Source: an uncultured Clostridia bacterium (GTDB lineage Bacteria > Bacillota > Clostridia > Oscillospirales > Acutalibacteraceae). From it: a stretch of DNA of 6,716 bases. The notes below the pieces were generated by a model that did not search any database, had not been told where the DNA came from, and saw only the letters and a program-made list of their open reading frames with translations. This document shows, one piece after another, positions 1 to 6,716 of the stretch. Position numbers and translations under genes: made by a program. Positions within the stretch are counted from its first letter, which is position 1; each line of letters opens with the position of its first letter. The stretch spans positions 1 through 6,716 of the forward strand of contig CAMPAT010000042.1 of the NCBI GenBank assembly GCA_946633275.1. Direction: 5' to 3'.

Positions 1-1115
1 CGGCTTTCGCAGATGTTCATGTTCATCTTCGCGAGCCGGGTTTTTCATATAAAGAAACGATTAAAGCCGGTACAGCTGCTGCGGCTAAAGCCGGATATAC
101 TGCCGTGTGCACAATGCCGAATGTCAATCCCGTTCCCGACAGCGTTGATAATATTAATGTTCAGCTCGATATTATCAGACGTGACGCAAGCATAAATGTT
201 TACCCCTTCGCTTCTATCACAAAAGGGAGAAAAGGGGAAGGCGAGCTTGTTGACTTTAATAGTCTTAAGGATTTGGCAGTAGGGTTTTCCGACGACGGCT
301 GCGGTGTGCAGGGTGAAGCAGATATGAAATCTGCGATGACTGAATGTGCAAAGCTCGGTAAAATCATTTCGGCTCATTGTGAGGTGAATGAGCTTCTGAA
401 CGGCGGATACATTCACGACGGAGAATACGCAAAACTTCATGGACATAAAGGTATCTGCTCTGAAAGCGAGTGGGCTCAGATAGAGCGCGACTGCAAACTT
501 GCTGAGGAGACGGGATGTAAATATCACGTCTGCCACATTTCAACTAAGGAAAGTGTTGAGATTATAAGGCAGGCAAAAGCTCGCGGAGTTGACGTGACTT
601 GCGAAACAGGACCGCACTATCTGACACTATGCGATATGGATTTACAGGAGGACGGAAGATTCAAAATGAACCCGCCGCTCAGGTCCGAAGAGGACAAGCA
701 GGCATTGCTTGAAGGATTGATTGACGGTACGATTGACGTAATCGCTACAGACCACGCGCCGCACTCAAAGGAAGAAAAATCAAAAGGACTTGCAGGCTCT
801 GCAATGGGCATAGTCGGACTTGAAACGGCTTTCCCCGTACTTTATACAAAGCTTGTAAAAAGCGGCGTAATAACACTTGAAAAGCTGATAAATATTATGT
901 CAGTTAAGCCGCGTGAAAGGTTTTCACTCGGCGGCGGTAAAATCGAGGCCGGCGAGATTGCTGACTTAGCGCTTCTTGATTTGAGCTATGAATTTACAGT
1001 CAACCCTGACGACTTCTTATCTCTCGGAAGGGCAACGCCCTTTGAGGGCTGGAAGCTCTGCGGAAGAAATACGCTTACGGTAATGGGAGGAGAAATAGTA
1101 TATGAAGCCTTATAA
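1..1115 (+). CDS. pyrC: Dihydroorotase, class I (partial, 5' end outside window)
   Basis: Zinc amidohydrolase that reversibly cyclises N-carbamoyl-L-aspartate to L-dihydroorotate, the third step of UMP synthesis, in the cytosol. The reading frame is open from base 3 to the stop at 1113-1115 (370 residues visible). Numbering from base 3, the metal-binding motif HVHLREPG has His6 and His8, DDG has Asp98, AHCE has His125, CHIST has His178, and ATDHAPH carries the catalytic Asp250. These spacings match the Bacillus-type enzyme (H59, H61, D151, H178, H231, D304, recalled from memory) with an offset of 53-54. About 53 N-terminal residues are therefore missing and the full protein should be about 423 residues, normal for the family. 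The C-terminal GRATPFEGW motif is present. Nothing is broken apart from the window edge. The last 14 bp overlap carA. Being next to carAB and pyrKD supports a true dihydroorotase rather than a hydantoinase or allantoinase. Confidence 0.96.
   Translation, partial: AFADVHVHLREPGFSYKETIKAGTAAAAKAGYTAVCTMPNVNPVPDSVDNINVQLDIIRRDASINVYPFASITKGRKGEGELVDFNSLKDLAVGFSDDGCGVQGEADMKSAMTECAKLGKIISAHCEVNELLNGGYIHDGEYAKLHGHKGICSESEWAQIERDCKLAEETGCKYHVCHISTKESVEIIRQAKARGVDVTCETGPHYLTLCDMDLQEDGRFKMNPPLRSEEDKQALLEGLIDGTIDVIATDHAPHSKEEKSKGLAGSAMGIVGLETAFPVLYTKLVKSGVITLEKLINIMSVKPRERFSLGGGKIEAGEIADLALLDLSYEFTVNPDDFLSLGRATPFEGWKLCGRNTLTVMGGEIVYEAL
1085..1092 (+). promoter_or_regulatory. Ribosome binding site of carA
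   Basis: GGGAGGAG lies inside the last codons of pyrC. Its GGAGG core ends at 1090, 11 nt before the carA ATG at 1102. This is slightly long spacing but a strong core. It supports the ATG at 1102 as the start even though it overlaps pyrC by 14 bp. Confidence 0.75.
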
Positions 1116-2199
1116 CAAAAAGATTGTGCTTGAAAACGGCAAGGAGTTCTACGGCTGGGGCTTCGGCGCCGATAAAACAGCTATTAACGAGATAGTGTTT
1201 AATACATCTATGGTCGGTTATCAGGAAATTATTTCCGACCCTTCATATACAGACCAGATGGTATGTATGACATATCCGCTTATCGGTAACTACGGCGTAA
1301 CCGACGAAGATTACGAAACTCGTGTTCCGACTATGGGCGGTCTTATTGTCAGAGAGTATAACGACCTTCCGTCTAATTTCAGATATACTAAGACTCTTTC
1401 CGAGGTGCTTGATGAATATGACATCCCTGCAATAAGCGGCGTAGATACGAGAATGATAACTCGCATTATTCGCGATGAGGGAAGCCAGAAGGTTATGATT
1501 TGCGACGCTGATTTGCCTTATGACGAGGCGCTCAGAATGGTGCGTGAATATGAAATACCGACTGATATGGTATCTCGCGTATCGTGCAAAAAGCGTTGGT
1601 ATTCAAGAACGCCAAACCATAAATACGACGTTGTAGCTATAGACTGCGGAATTAAGCTCAATATTATCCGTAAGCTTAATGAAAAAGGCTGTAACGTTAC
1701 TGTCGTTCCTTATAATTTCACGGCGGATGAGATAATGAAGCTGCAGCCCGATGGACTTTTCCTTTCAAACGGACCCGGAAATCCGGAGGACGTTCAGAGC
1801 GTTATTGAGGTAGTACGCGAGCTTAAAGGCAAGCTCCCGATATTTGGAATTTGTCTCGGACATCAGATGATATCTCTTGCACTTGGTGCAAAAACGTTTA
1901 AGATGAAATTCGGTCACCGCGGCGGAAATCATCCTGTTATGAATATGGAAACGGGAAAGATTGAAATTACTTCACAGAATCACTCATATGCTGTTGACGT
2001 TGATTCACTTGACGGTACTGAGCTTACGCTAACGCATAAAAACCTGCTTGACAACACGGCAGAGGGCGTTGAGTCTGCACAAAACAAGCTGTTTTCTGTT
2101 CAGTATCATCCGGAGTCTGCTCCGGGACCGCAGGACAGCGCGTATCTTTTTGATAAATTTATTGAATTAATGAAGAAGGAGGGTGAGAATAATGCCTAA
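1102..2199 (+). CDS. carA: Carbamoyl-phosphate synthase, small (glutaminase) subunit
   Basis: Hydrolyses glutamine and channels the ammonia to CarB for carbamoyl phosphate synthesis; cytosolic, acting as a CarA-CarB complex. At 365 residues it is normal length. The N-terminal CPSase small-chain domain (about 1-150) contains the typical stretch [18 protein letters not shown] class I glutamine amidotransferase domain follows (about 175-360). It has the oxyanion motif SNGPGNPED (GPG at 224-226), the nucleophile Cys251 in GICLGHQ, and the catalytic pair His336 and Glu338 in HPES. These correspond to C269, H353 and E355 of the E. coli enzyme. The [10 protein letters not shown] and [10 protein letters not shown] segments typical of CarA are also present, which separates it from PabA/TrpG-type amidotransferases. 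It overlaps pyrC by 14 bp and carB by 8 bp, suggesting translational coupling and balanced subunit production. The triad is complete, so it should be active as a glutaminase. Confidence 0.98.
   Translation: MKPYNKKIVLENGKEFYGWGFGADKTAINEIVFNTSMVGYQEIISDPSYTDQMVCMTYPLIGNYGVTDEDYETRVPTMGGLIVREYNDLPSNFRYTKTLSEVLDEYDIPAISGVDTRMITRIIRDEGSQKVMICDADLPYDEALRMVREYEIPTDMVSRVSCKKRWYSRTPNHKYDVVAIDCGIKLNIIRKLNEKGCNVTVVPYNFTADEIMKLQPDGLFLSNGPGNPEDVQSVIEVVRELKGKLPIFGICLGHQMISLALGAKTFKMKFGHRGGNHPVMNMETGKIEITSQNHSYAVDVDSLDGTELTLTHKNLLDNTAEGVESAQNKLFSVQYHPESAPGPQDSAYLFDKFIELMKKEGENNA
2176..2182 (+). promoter_or_regulatory. Ribosome binding site that fixes the carB start
   Basis: A perfect AAGGAGG ends 9 nt before the ATG at 2192. 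An in-frame GTG at 2183 would directly abut this site and is too close to be used. The start is therefore placed at 2192, which gives the family's usual MPKRTDI N-terminus. Confidence 0.85.
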
Positions 2200-5100
2200 A
2201 AGAACTGACATTCACAAGGTCCTTGTTATCGGCTCAGGTCCAATTGTAATCGGACAGGCTGCTGAATTTGACTATTCGGGTACGCAGGCGTGTCTCGCTC
2301 TTCGAGAAGAGGGTTATGAGGTAGTGCTCATCAATTCAAACCCTGCTACAATTATGACGGATACTGATATTGCAGATAAGGTCTATATGGAGCCGCTTAC
2401 GCTCGAATATGTGGCGCGTATTATCCGTCATGAGAGACCTGACGCGATTCTTCCGTCGCTCGGCGGACAGACAGGACTTAATCTCGCGGTTCAGCTTGCG
2501 CGAAAAGGCGTACTGCGCGAATGCGACGTTGAAATACTCGGCACATCGTTTGAGGCAATTGAGAGAGCTGAGGACAGAGAGCTTTTTAAAGAGCTTTGCG
2601 AAACCCTCGGCGAGCCTGTTTTACCGAGCGAAATTGCAAACAGCCTTGAAGAAGGACTAAGAGCTGCAAAAGAAATAGGCTATCCCGTCGTGCTCCGCCC
2701 TGCGTTTACTCTCGGCGGTACGGGCGGCGGCTTCGCCGATAACGAGGAAGAATGCCGCATTATGCTTAAGAATGCCCTTGCGCTTTCTCCCGTACATCAG
2801 GTACTTGTCGAAAAGTCGATTAAAGGCTACAAGGAAATTGAATATGAAGTAATGCGCGACGCTAACGATACTGCTATCACCATTTGTAATATGGAAAATA
2901 TCGACCCCGTCGGCGTTCATACGGGTGACTCGGTTGTTGTTGCGCCCTCGCAGACGCTTACTAATAAAGAGTATCATATGCTCCGTGATTCTGCTCTCAA
3001 GATTATCAGAGAGCTTGAAATTGAGGGAGGATGTAACGTTCAGTTCGCGCTCGACCCTCATTCATTTGATTATTATCTCATAGAGGTTAATCCGCGTGTG
3101 TCACGCTCGTCTGCGCTCGCTTCAAAGGCTTCAGGCTACCCGATTGCAAGAGTCAGCGCAAAAATTGCTGTCGGTATGCACCTTGACGAAATACAGATTG
3201 CGAATACTCCTGCTTCATTTGAGCCTACTCTCGACTATGTTGTGTCGAAAATTGCTCGTTTCCCGTTTGATAAATTTGCGGACGCAAACAATACTCTTAA
3301 TACGCAGATGAAGGCTACCGGCGAGGTTATGGCTATCGGCAGAACGATGGAAGAAAGCCTGCTTAAAGCCATTCGCTCGCTTGAAACAGGCGTTTGCCAC
3401 CTTTATGACAAGAAGTTTGATGAGTTTTCGGAAACGGAGCTTATTGATTATATCAGAAACGGCACAGACGACAGACTGTTTGCGATTGCGCAGCTTATCA
3501 GGCTTGGCGTAGACCTTAACCTGATATATAACGCGACTAAAATTGATATGTTTTTCCTCGATAAGTTCAGAAATATTGTTGAGTTTGAAAAACAGCTTGC
3601 AGTAAACGTCGGCGATATAGAAACGCTTAAAGATGCGAAGAAAATGGGCGTATCTGACAAGTTTATCGGTATGATGTGGAATATGACTGAAGCTGAGGTG
3701 TTTGCGCTTCGTAAGGAAAACAATATTTTTCCTGTTTACAAAATGATTGACACCTGCGCATCCGAGTTTGATTCATACGTTCCGTATTTCTATTCAACTT
3801 ACGAAGAAGAGAATGAGTCAATCGTCAGCGATAAGAAGAAAATTATCGTTCTCGGTTCAGGTCCTATTCGTATCGGTCAGGGCGTTGAGTTCGACTATTC
3901 AACAGTTCATGCTATCTGGTCTATCAGAGAAGCCGGATATGAGGCAATAATAATCAATAATAACCCCGAGACTGTATCGACTGACTATACAACTTCAGAT
4001 AAGCTGTATTTCGAGCCGCTGACCGTTGAAGATGTAATGAACATTATCGAGCTGGAAAAACCGCTCGGAATCGTAGTATCTCTCGGCGGACAGACTGCTA
4101 TTAACCTTGCTCCGCCTCTTGACGCTCTCGGAGTTCCGATAATCGGTACAGACGTTGCCGCTATTGACAGAGCCGAAAACCGCGACTCGTTTGAAAAGGT
4201 AATGGAGAGCCTTGGCATACCGCAGCCTAAAGGACTCGCAGTTACTAATATTGAAGAAGGCGTTAAGGTCGCTAATGATATCGGGTATCCTGTTCTTGTT
4301 CGCCCGAGCTTTGTACTCGGCGGACGCGCTATGCAGATTGTAGCTAATGAGGACTCGCTCAGACATTACCTTCAGACTGCTGTAGAAATAAATACAGAAC
4401 AGCCTGTTCTTGTTGATAAATACATTATGGGCAGAGAGCTTGAAGTCGACGCTATCTGCGATGGTGAGGACGTATTCATCCCCGGAATTATGGAACACGT
4501 TGAGCGCACGGGCGTTCATTCAGGCGACAGTATCTCTGTATATCCCACTTTCTCAGTTAATCAGGCAGTTAAAGACAAGATTATCGACTATACTGTCAGA
4601 CTCGGCAAGGCGATAGGAATTATCGGTCTTTACAACATTCAGTTCATAGCAGACGACAACGACGACGTGTTTGTTATAGAGGTTAATCCGCGTTCGTCAA
4701 GAACAGTTCCGTTTTTATCTAAGGCAACTTCAGTACCTATGGCGCATATTGCAACTCAGGTTATTCTCGGCCATCCACTTAAAGAGCAGGGAATAAATAA
4801 AGTTTACCCGCCTGAGAAGAGCAGATGGTACGTAAAAGCTCCTGCTTTCTCATTCAGCAAGCTCAAGGGTATGGATACATACCTTTCACCTGAAATGAAA
4901 TCTACCGGTGAAGCCATAGGCTACGACAAGAGCCTTACAAGAGCGCTGTATAAGGCTATTCAGGCTTCGGGAATGAATGTTGCCAATTACGGTACTGTTC
5001 TCGCTACAATAGCCGATAATGATAAGCCGGCGGCGCTTCCGCTGATTAAACGCTTTTACGACCTTGGTTTCAATATTGAGGCTACAGAGGGCACCGCAAA

Positions 5101-5377
5101 GTATCTCAAAGAGCACGGTATCAGAACTCGTCTGCGTCATAAGCTTACTGCTGACGAGAGCGATGAAATACTTATGGCTCTCCGTCAGGGTCATATAGCA
5201 TACGTTATTAATACAATTGATATCAACGCCGGCGACTCACACTCTGACGGCTCTTCAATCAGACGTGCGGCAGTCGATAATAACGTTACTATGTTTACGT
5301 CTCTCGATACAGTTAAGGTTCTCCTTGACGTACTTGAAGAAATTACGCTCGGCGTATCAACTATTGATGAGGAATAA
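2192..5377 (+). CDS. carB: Carbamoyl-phosphate synthase, large (synthetase) subunit
   Basis: Makes carbamoyl phosphate from bicarbonate, ammonia supplied by CarA, and two ATP. At 1061 residues it is typical (E. coli 1073). The protein has two homologous halves. GSGPIVIGQ at 14-22 recurs as GSGPIRIGQ at 555-563, an offset of 541. Each half has a pre-ATP-grasp fold and an ATP-grasp domain ending in the metal-binding EVNPR motif (E298/N300/R302 and E830/N832/R834). The oligomerisation domain lies between them (about 400-545, containing IDTCASEF). A C-terminal MGS-like allosteric domain (about 925-1061) contains ATEGTA (T965-T968) and Lys984, which aligns with the effector-phosphate lysine K993 of E. 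coli. By my alignment, two E. coli ornithine-site residues are replaced (A883 for E892, M1034 for Y1040), so control is probably by UMP/PRPP as in Gram-positive relatives; this is inference. It overlaps carA by 8 bp and ends 1 nt before pyrK. The start was moved 3 codons downstream of an in-frame GTG at 2183. Confidence 0.98.
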   Translation: MPKRTDIHKVLVIGSGPIVIGQAAEFDYSGTQACLALREEGYEVVLINSNPATIMTDTDIADKVYMEPLTLEYVARIIRHERPDAILPSLGGQTGLNLAVQLARKGVLRECDVEILGTSFEAIERAEDRELFKELCETLGEPVLPSEIANSLEEGLRAAKEIGYPVVLRPAFTLGGTGGGFADNEEECRIMLKNALALSPVHQVLVEKSIKGYKEIEYEVMRDANDTAITICNMENIDPVGVHTGDSVVVAPSQTLTNKEYHMLRDSALKIIRELEIEGGCNVQFALDPHSFDYYLIEVNPRVSRSSALASKASGYPIARVSAKIAVGMHLDEIQIANTPASFEPTLDYVVSKIARFPFDKFADANNTLNTQMKATGEVMAIGRTMEESLLKAIRSLETGVCHLYDKKFDEFSETELIDYIRNGTDDRLFAIAQLIRLGVDLNLIYNATKIDMFFLDKFRNIVEFEKQLAVNVGDIETLKDAKKMGVSDKFIGMMWNMTEAEVFALRKENNIFPVYKMIDTCASEFDSYVPYFYSTYEEENESIVSDKKKIIVLGSGPIRIGQGVEFDYSTVHAIWSIREAGYEAIIINNNPETVSTDYTTSDKLYFEPLTVEDVMNIIELEKPLGIVVSLGGQTAINLAPPLDALGVPIIGTDVAAIDRAENRDSFEKVMESLGIPQPKGLAVTNIEEGVKVANDIGYPVLVRPSFVLGGRAMQIVANEDSLRHYLQTAVEINTEQPVLVDKYIMGRELEVDAICDGEDVFIPGIMEHVERTGVHSGDSISVYPTFSVNQAVKDKIIDYTVRLGKAIGIIGLYNIQFIADDNDDVFVIEVNPRSSRTVPFLSKATSVPMAHIATQVILGHPLKEQGINKVYPPEKSRWYVKAPAFSFSKLKGMDTYLSPEMKSTGEAIGYDKSLTRALYKAIQASGMNVANYGTVLATIADNDKPAALPLIKRFYDLGFNIEATEGTAKYLKEHGIRTRLRHKLTADESDEILMALRQGHIAYVINTIDINAGDSHSDGSSIRRAAVDNNVTMFTSLDTVKVLLDVLEEITLGVSTIDEE
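5369..5372 (+). promoter_or_regulatory. Weak ribosome binding site of pyrK
   Basis: GAGG at the very end of carB sits 6 nt before the ATG at 5379. It is shorter than the AGGAGG-type sites of the other genes here. With only 1 nt between the carB stop and this ATG, termination-reinitiation by ribosomes leaving carB is a likely means of translation. Confidence 0.55.
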
Positions 5378-5378
5378 A

Positions 5379-6095
5379 ATGTATAAAGTTTTATCTAATA
5401 TAAAATTAACTAAAGATGTTTATAAAATGGTTCTTGAAGGCGATACTTCTTCTATCATCGCACCCGGACAGTTTATAAACATCAAGCTCGACGGACTTTT
5501 CCTTCGCAGACCTATTTCTGTATGCGACTACGACGACTCAACAATAACTATTATTTATAAGGTTGTCGGCGAAGGCACGGAGCATATGAGCAACTTGTCA
5601 GCAGGCGAAATGCTTGACTGCCTTACGGGGCTCGGAAACGGCTTCGACGTTTCAAAATCAACTAAACCGCTGCTTATCGGCGGCGGAGTTGGTGTTCCGC
5701 CGATGTATAACCTCGCCAAAGAGCTCATAAAAAGCGGTCAGAAGCCTGCTGTTATCCTTGGCTTTAATACAAAAGACGAGGTGTTTTATGAAAACGAGTT
5801 TAAAACGCTCGGGTGCAATACTATTATTACTACTGTTGACGGCTCGTATGGAGTAAAAGGCTTTGTTACAGATGCGTTTGACAAAATAGATTTTGATTAC
5901 TTTTACACTTGCGGTCCGCTTCCGATGTTTAAGGCGGTATACAGCGCAACCTCCGTCAGCGGTCAGTTCAGCTTTGAGGAGCGAATGGGATGCGGATTCG
6001 GCGCTTGTATGGGCTGCACCTGCAAAACTAAGTACGGCAATAAGCGCATATGTAAAGACGGCCCTGTTCTCGTAAAGGAGGAAATAATATGGTAG
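5379..6095 (+). CDS. pyrK: Dihydroorotate dehydrogenase electron transfer subunit (FAD, 2Fe-2S)
   Basis: Partner of class 1B PyrD in a cytosolic heterotetramer. It carries electrons from PyrD-bound FMN through a [2Fe-2S] cluster and FAD to NAD+. At 238 residues it is at the short end of the family (Bacillus and Lactococcus proteins are about 256-262). The domain order is as expected. An FAD-binding barrel (about 1-95) contains RRPISVCD. An NAD-binding lobe (about 96-200) contains LIGGGVGVPPMYN and CGPLPM. A C-terminal cluster motif has Cys205, Cys210, Cys213 and Cys225, spaced C-x4-C-x2-C-x11-C, followed by the family's KDGPV. An extra Cys215 lies within the cluster loop. The start at 5379 gives MYKVLSNIKL, a normal N-terminus. 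Another in-frame ATG at 5367 would add MRNK and overlap carB, and the reading frame stays open back to 5217; neither is favoured. The gene overlaps pyrD by 7 bp, which supports PyrK over other ferredoxin-reductase-like proteins. Confidence 0.95.
   Translation: MYKVLSNIKLTKDVYKMVLEGDTSSIIAPGQFINIKLDGLFLRRPISVCDYDDSTITIIYKVVGEGTEHMSNLSAGEMLDCLTGLGNGFDVSKSTKPLLIGGGVGVPPMYNLAKELIKSGQKPAVILGFNTKDEVFYENEFKTLGCNTIITTVDGSYGVKGFVTDAFDKIDFDYFYTCGPLPMFKAVYSATSVSGQFSFEERMGCGFGACMGCTCKTKYGNKRICKDGPVLVKEEIIW
6074..6081 (+). promoter_or_regulatory. Ribosome binding site of pyrD
   Basis: AAAGGAGG lies in the last codons of pyrK, 7 nt before the pyrD ATG at 6089. The match and spacing are near ideal and confirm that start despite the 7-bp overlap with pyrK. 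Confidence 0.85.
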
Positions 6096-6716
6096 ATTTG
6101 TCTGTAAATCTCGCAGGAATGCAGATGGATAACCCCGTTGTTCCTGCTTCGGGTACTTTCGGCTTCGGCAAAGAGTTTAAGGATTATTATGATATTAACA
6201 TCCTCGGTTCATTTTCCTTCAAGGGCACTACTAAAGACGCTCGCTTCGGCAATCCGACTCCACGTATTGCGGAATGCAAAAACGGAATGATTAATGCTGT
6301 CGGACTTCAAAATCCCGGAGTTCATCACGTTATCGAGCACGAGCTGCCTGAAATGAAAGAGTATTTTAATAAAAAGGTAATTGCGAACGTTTCCGGCTTT
6401 TCTGTTGAAGATTATGCCTATACCTGCGAGCTTCTTGATAAGGAAGAGCAGGTGGGTATGCTTGAAGTAAACGTATCCTGCCCGAATGTACACGGCGGCG
6501 GAATGAGCTTCGGCACTCAGCCTGAGTCTGCCGCAGAGGTTACAAGAGCAGTAAAAGCTGTTACCGAAAAGCCTGTGTTCATCAAGCTCAGTCCTAATGT
6601 AACCGATATCGTATCTATTGCTAAAGCTTGCGAAGAGGCAGGCGCTGACGGTATATGTCTTATTAACACGCTTCTCGGTATGAGAATTGATATTAAACGT
6701 CGGCAGACTGTTATTG
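6089..6716 (+). CDS. pyrD: Dihydroorotate dehydrogenase, class 1B catalytic subunit (partial, 3' end outside window)
   Basis: FMN enzyme that oxidises dihydroorotate to orotate, the fourth step of UMP synthesis. With PyrK it uses NAD+ as acceptor. The window holds 209 residues of an expected 300 or so. Visible class 1 motifs are NPVVPASGTFGFG at 15-27, the FMN-contacting Lys45 in FKGTT, the substrate loop NAVGLQNPG at 69-77, ANVSG at 99-103, and NVSCPN with Asn128 and catalytic Cys131. Lys166 is in IKLSPN. A cysteine base marks a class 1 enzyme; class 2, membrane quinone-linked enzymes use serine. Together with the adjacent pyrK this gives class 1B. The segment GSFSFKGTT (40-48) has Phe residues where relatives usually have small aliphatics, a minor oddity. 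The reading frame is open to the window edge, and the C-terminal FMN phosphate-binding part cannot be seen. Confidence 0.96.
   Translation, partial: MVDLSVNLAGMQMDNPVVPASGTFGFGKEFKDYYDINILGSFSFKGTTKDARFGNPTPRIAECKNGMINAVGLQNPGVHHVIEHELPEMKEYFNKKVIANVSGFSVEDYAYTCELLDKEEQVGMLEVNVSCPNVHGGGMSFGTQPESAAEVTRAVKAVTEKPVFIKLSPNVTDIVSIAKACEEAGADGICLINTLLGMRIDIKRRQTVI

Noticed and set aside
105..107. GTG as the start of pyrC
   Set aside because: The frame is open back to base 3 and the essential HVHLREPG metal-binding motif lies upstream at 18-41, so the true start is outside the window.
45..536. 163-codon open frame on the - strand opposite pyrC
   Set aside because: It lies wholly antisense to a dihydroorotase whose motifs are intact. 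The translation resembles no family I know, and it is best explained as a shadow of the coding bias of pyrC.
2183..2191. In-frame GTG as an earlier carB start
   Set aside because: It directly abuts the AAGGAGG site at 2176-2182. The ATG at 2192 has 9-nt spacing and gives the family-typical N-terminus.
3995..4519. 174-codon open frame on the - strand opposite carB
   Set aside because: It is antisense to the second ATP-grasp half of carB. No recognisable domain is seen, and similar shadow frames occur at 2657-3061, 3448-3723 and 4886-5194.
2192..5377. Internal repeat of carB (two similar halves) as an assembly duplication or gene fusion
   Set aside because: The 541-residue repeat is the ancient tandem duplication found in all CarB proteins. 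The halves are diverged and the total length is normal.
5217..5378. 54-codon upstream extension of the pyrK frame
   Set aside because: It lies inside the conserved 3' part of carB, and its translation is unlike any PyrK N-terminus. The ATG at 5379 gives the normal protein.
5681..5702. Perfect 7-bp GC-rich inverted repeat (CGGCGGA / TCCGCCG, 8-nt loop) as a terminator
   Set aside because: It lies within pyrK codons for the conserved GGGVGVPP motif, which forces this sequence. No T-run follows and the operon continues downstream.
1..6716. A previously undescribed system in this window
   Set aside because: Every base is accounted for by five well-known pyrimidine biosynthesis genes with their visible catalytic motifs intact. 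I saw no foreign insert, repeat array, RNA structure or unexplained gap.

Overview
The window is a continuous piece of a de novo pyrimidine (UMP) biosynthesis operon. All genes are on the + strand in the order pyrC (5' end cut off by the window) - carA - carB - pyrK - pyrD (3' end cut off). The operon encodes dihydroorotase, both subunits of glutamine-dependent carbamoyl-phosphate synthetase, and the two subunits of a class 1B (NAD-dependent) dihydroorotate dehydrogenase. The only step between CarAB and PyrC that is missing is aspartate carbamoyltransferase (pyrB/pyrI). pyrE and pyrF are also absent. These genes would have to lie outside the window.

Layout: pyrC occupies 1-1115, carA 1102-2199, carB 2192-5377, pyrK 5379-6095 and pyrD 6089-6716. 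The genes overlap by 14, 8 and 7 bp at three junctions and are separated by 1 nt at the carB/pyrK junction. There is therefore no non-coding stretch that could hold an internal promoter, attenuator or terminator. Purine-rich Shine-Dalgarno sequences sit inside the end of each upstream gene.

Organism: the PyrK/PyrD pair with a [2Fe-2S] cysteine motif, the Bacillus-type (class I) dihydroorotase, the strong AGGAGG ribosome binding sites, the moderate GC content and the compact gene order all point to a Gram-positive anaerobe of the Clostridia. A gut Oscillospiraceae/Ruminococcaceae-like organism is a plausible guess, but the sequence alone does not settle genus or family.

How the genes work together: CarA takes ammonia from glutamine and CarB uses it with bicarbonate and two ATP to make carbamoyl phosphate. 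After the PyrB step, PyrC closes carbamoyl aspartate to dihydroorotate. PyrD (FMN) oxidises this to orotate, and PyrK (FAD and 2Fe-2S) passes the electrons to NAD+.

I found no mobile element, CRISPR array, RNA gene or previously undescribed system. All key catalytic motifs that lie inside the window are intact, so this is an ordinary core-metabolism region. The points most worth a second look are the altered allosteric positions in CarB relative to E. coli and the weak start signal of pyrK.
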